This document shows positions 63,614-64,000 of a stretch of DNA of 64,000 nt, piece by piece (within the stretch, counting starts at the first letter, position 1; each line of letters opens with the position of its first letter). Source of the stretch: DASRIA01 sp963724065 (GTDB lineage Bacteria > Actinomycetota > Thermoleophilia > Solirubrobacterales > JBBDJG01); assembly GCA_963724065.1 (NCBI GenBank), contig CAVRTB010000006.1, positions 620,001 to 684,000 of the forward strand, in the 5' to 3' direction. The notes under the pieces were generated by a model. It searched no databases, was not told where the DNA came from, and saw only the letters and a list, made by a program, of their open reading frames with translations. A program made the position numbers and the translations under genes.

Positions 63614-64000
63614 GCGTGCTGAAGCGGGTGATCCCCTGCCTCGACGTCGACAAGGGCCGCGTCGTGAAGGGCACGAACTTCGTCGGCCTGCGCGACGCGG
63701 GCGATCCCGTGGAGCTGGCCGAGCGCTATGACGCCGAGGGTGCCGACGAGCTGGTCTTCCTCGACATCACCGCGTCGCACGAGGAGCGCGAGACGATCGT
63801 CGAGCTCGCACGCCGGACGGCGACCAACGTCTTCATCCCCTTCACGATCGGGGGCGGGATCCGCTCGCGCGAGGACGCACAGGCGGTGCTCGACGCCGGC
63901 GCCGACAAGGTTGCGGTCAACTCCGCGGCCGTCGCGCGGCCCGAGTTGATGAACGAGCTCGCGGACACGTTCGGCGCGCAGTGCGTAGTGCTCGCGGTCG
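63610..64000 (+). CDS. hisF: imidazole glycerol phosphate synthase cyclase subunit, 5' part
   Basis: First 130 codons; the gene runs past the window end. TIM-barrel cyclase partner of HisH. VIPCLDVDKGRVVKGTNFVGL has the first catalytic aspartate (CLD); VFLDITASHEERETIVELA and FTIGGGIRSREDAQAVLDAGADKVAVNSAAV are family signatures. ATG 63610 overlaps the hisA stop as ATGA. Confidence 0.94.
   Translation, partial: MSVLKRVIPCLDVDKGRVVKGTNFVGLRDAGDPVELAERYDAEGADELVFLDITASHEERETIVELARRTATNVFIPFTIGGGIRSREDAQAVLDAGADKVAVNSAAVARPELMNELADTFGAQCVVLAV

Overview
High-GC (about 70% by eye) bacterial chromosome with dense operons and frequent 4-base ATGA/GTGA start-stop overlaps. The 16S/23S sequences, the Cys-to-Asp MurA and the recurrent TANNNT box 6-12 bases before start codons point to Actinobacteria. 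Class Thermoleophilia (Solirubrobacterales-like) is my inference from the style of the rRNA and proteins, not a computed placement. No CRISPR, prophage or insertion sequence was seen.

Layout. 1-493: tail of a UvrD/PcrA helicase. 662-5953: folD, a membrane protein, a cold-shock protein, the gatCAB amidotransferase operon, a zinc-ribbon membrane protein. 5954-7228: secreted TolB-like propeller protein. 7374-18965: ilvBN, a DUF559/AbiEi-type protein, then a menaquinone cluster (menF/entC and menE on +, menB-menA-menC-menD on -), then ilvC. 19016-26489: DUF4389 protein, M48 protease, NTF2-like protein, second TolB-like protein, class V aminotransferase, serA. 26490-37681: the leucine/isoleucine region (leuA with a Leu-rich leader peptide, an iron-ADH-like gene, XRE-cupin regulator, leuC, methyltransferase, frameshifted leuD, leuB, ilvE, cimA). 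37678-46615: DegT aminotransferase, argH, RemA-like DUF370, STAS protein, MPG glycosylase, Bcp peroxiredoxin, cupin, PBP1a, tyrS. 46616-53195: one rrn operon (16S-23S-5S, no spacer tRNA). 53229-64000: M28 peptidase, a LexA-box promoter with an unassigned small gene, a hydrolase/dehydrogenase pair, a zinc-finger protein, murA, and the hisZ-G-D-B-H-A-F operon running off the end.

Most notable: (1) the 23S gene carries two group I introns, one of 758 nt after E. coli position 1923 encoding a LAGLIDADG homing endonuclease, one of 313 nt after position 1951 without an ORF; both show a P1 helix with a U.G splice-site pair and a terminal G. (2) leuA is preceded by a 31-aa leader peptide with nine Leu codons in twelve; the Leu-codon run is complementary over 12 bases (one G.U) to the leuA Shine-Dalgarno, suggesting translational attenuation by a stalled ribosome. 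(3) A SAM methyltransferase is embedded between leuC and leuD, and leuD has a -1 frameshift at a G6 run. (4) Several genes (leuB, the iron-ADH-like gene, hisH, possibly M48) have no canonical start where homology needs one. (5) A GAAC-N4-GTTC SOS box overlaps the -35 region of an unassigned gene.

Together the genes cover valine/leucine/isoleucine synthesis (isoleucine via citramalate), histidine, serine and the last arginine step, menaquinone, cell-wall synthesis and translation.
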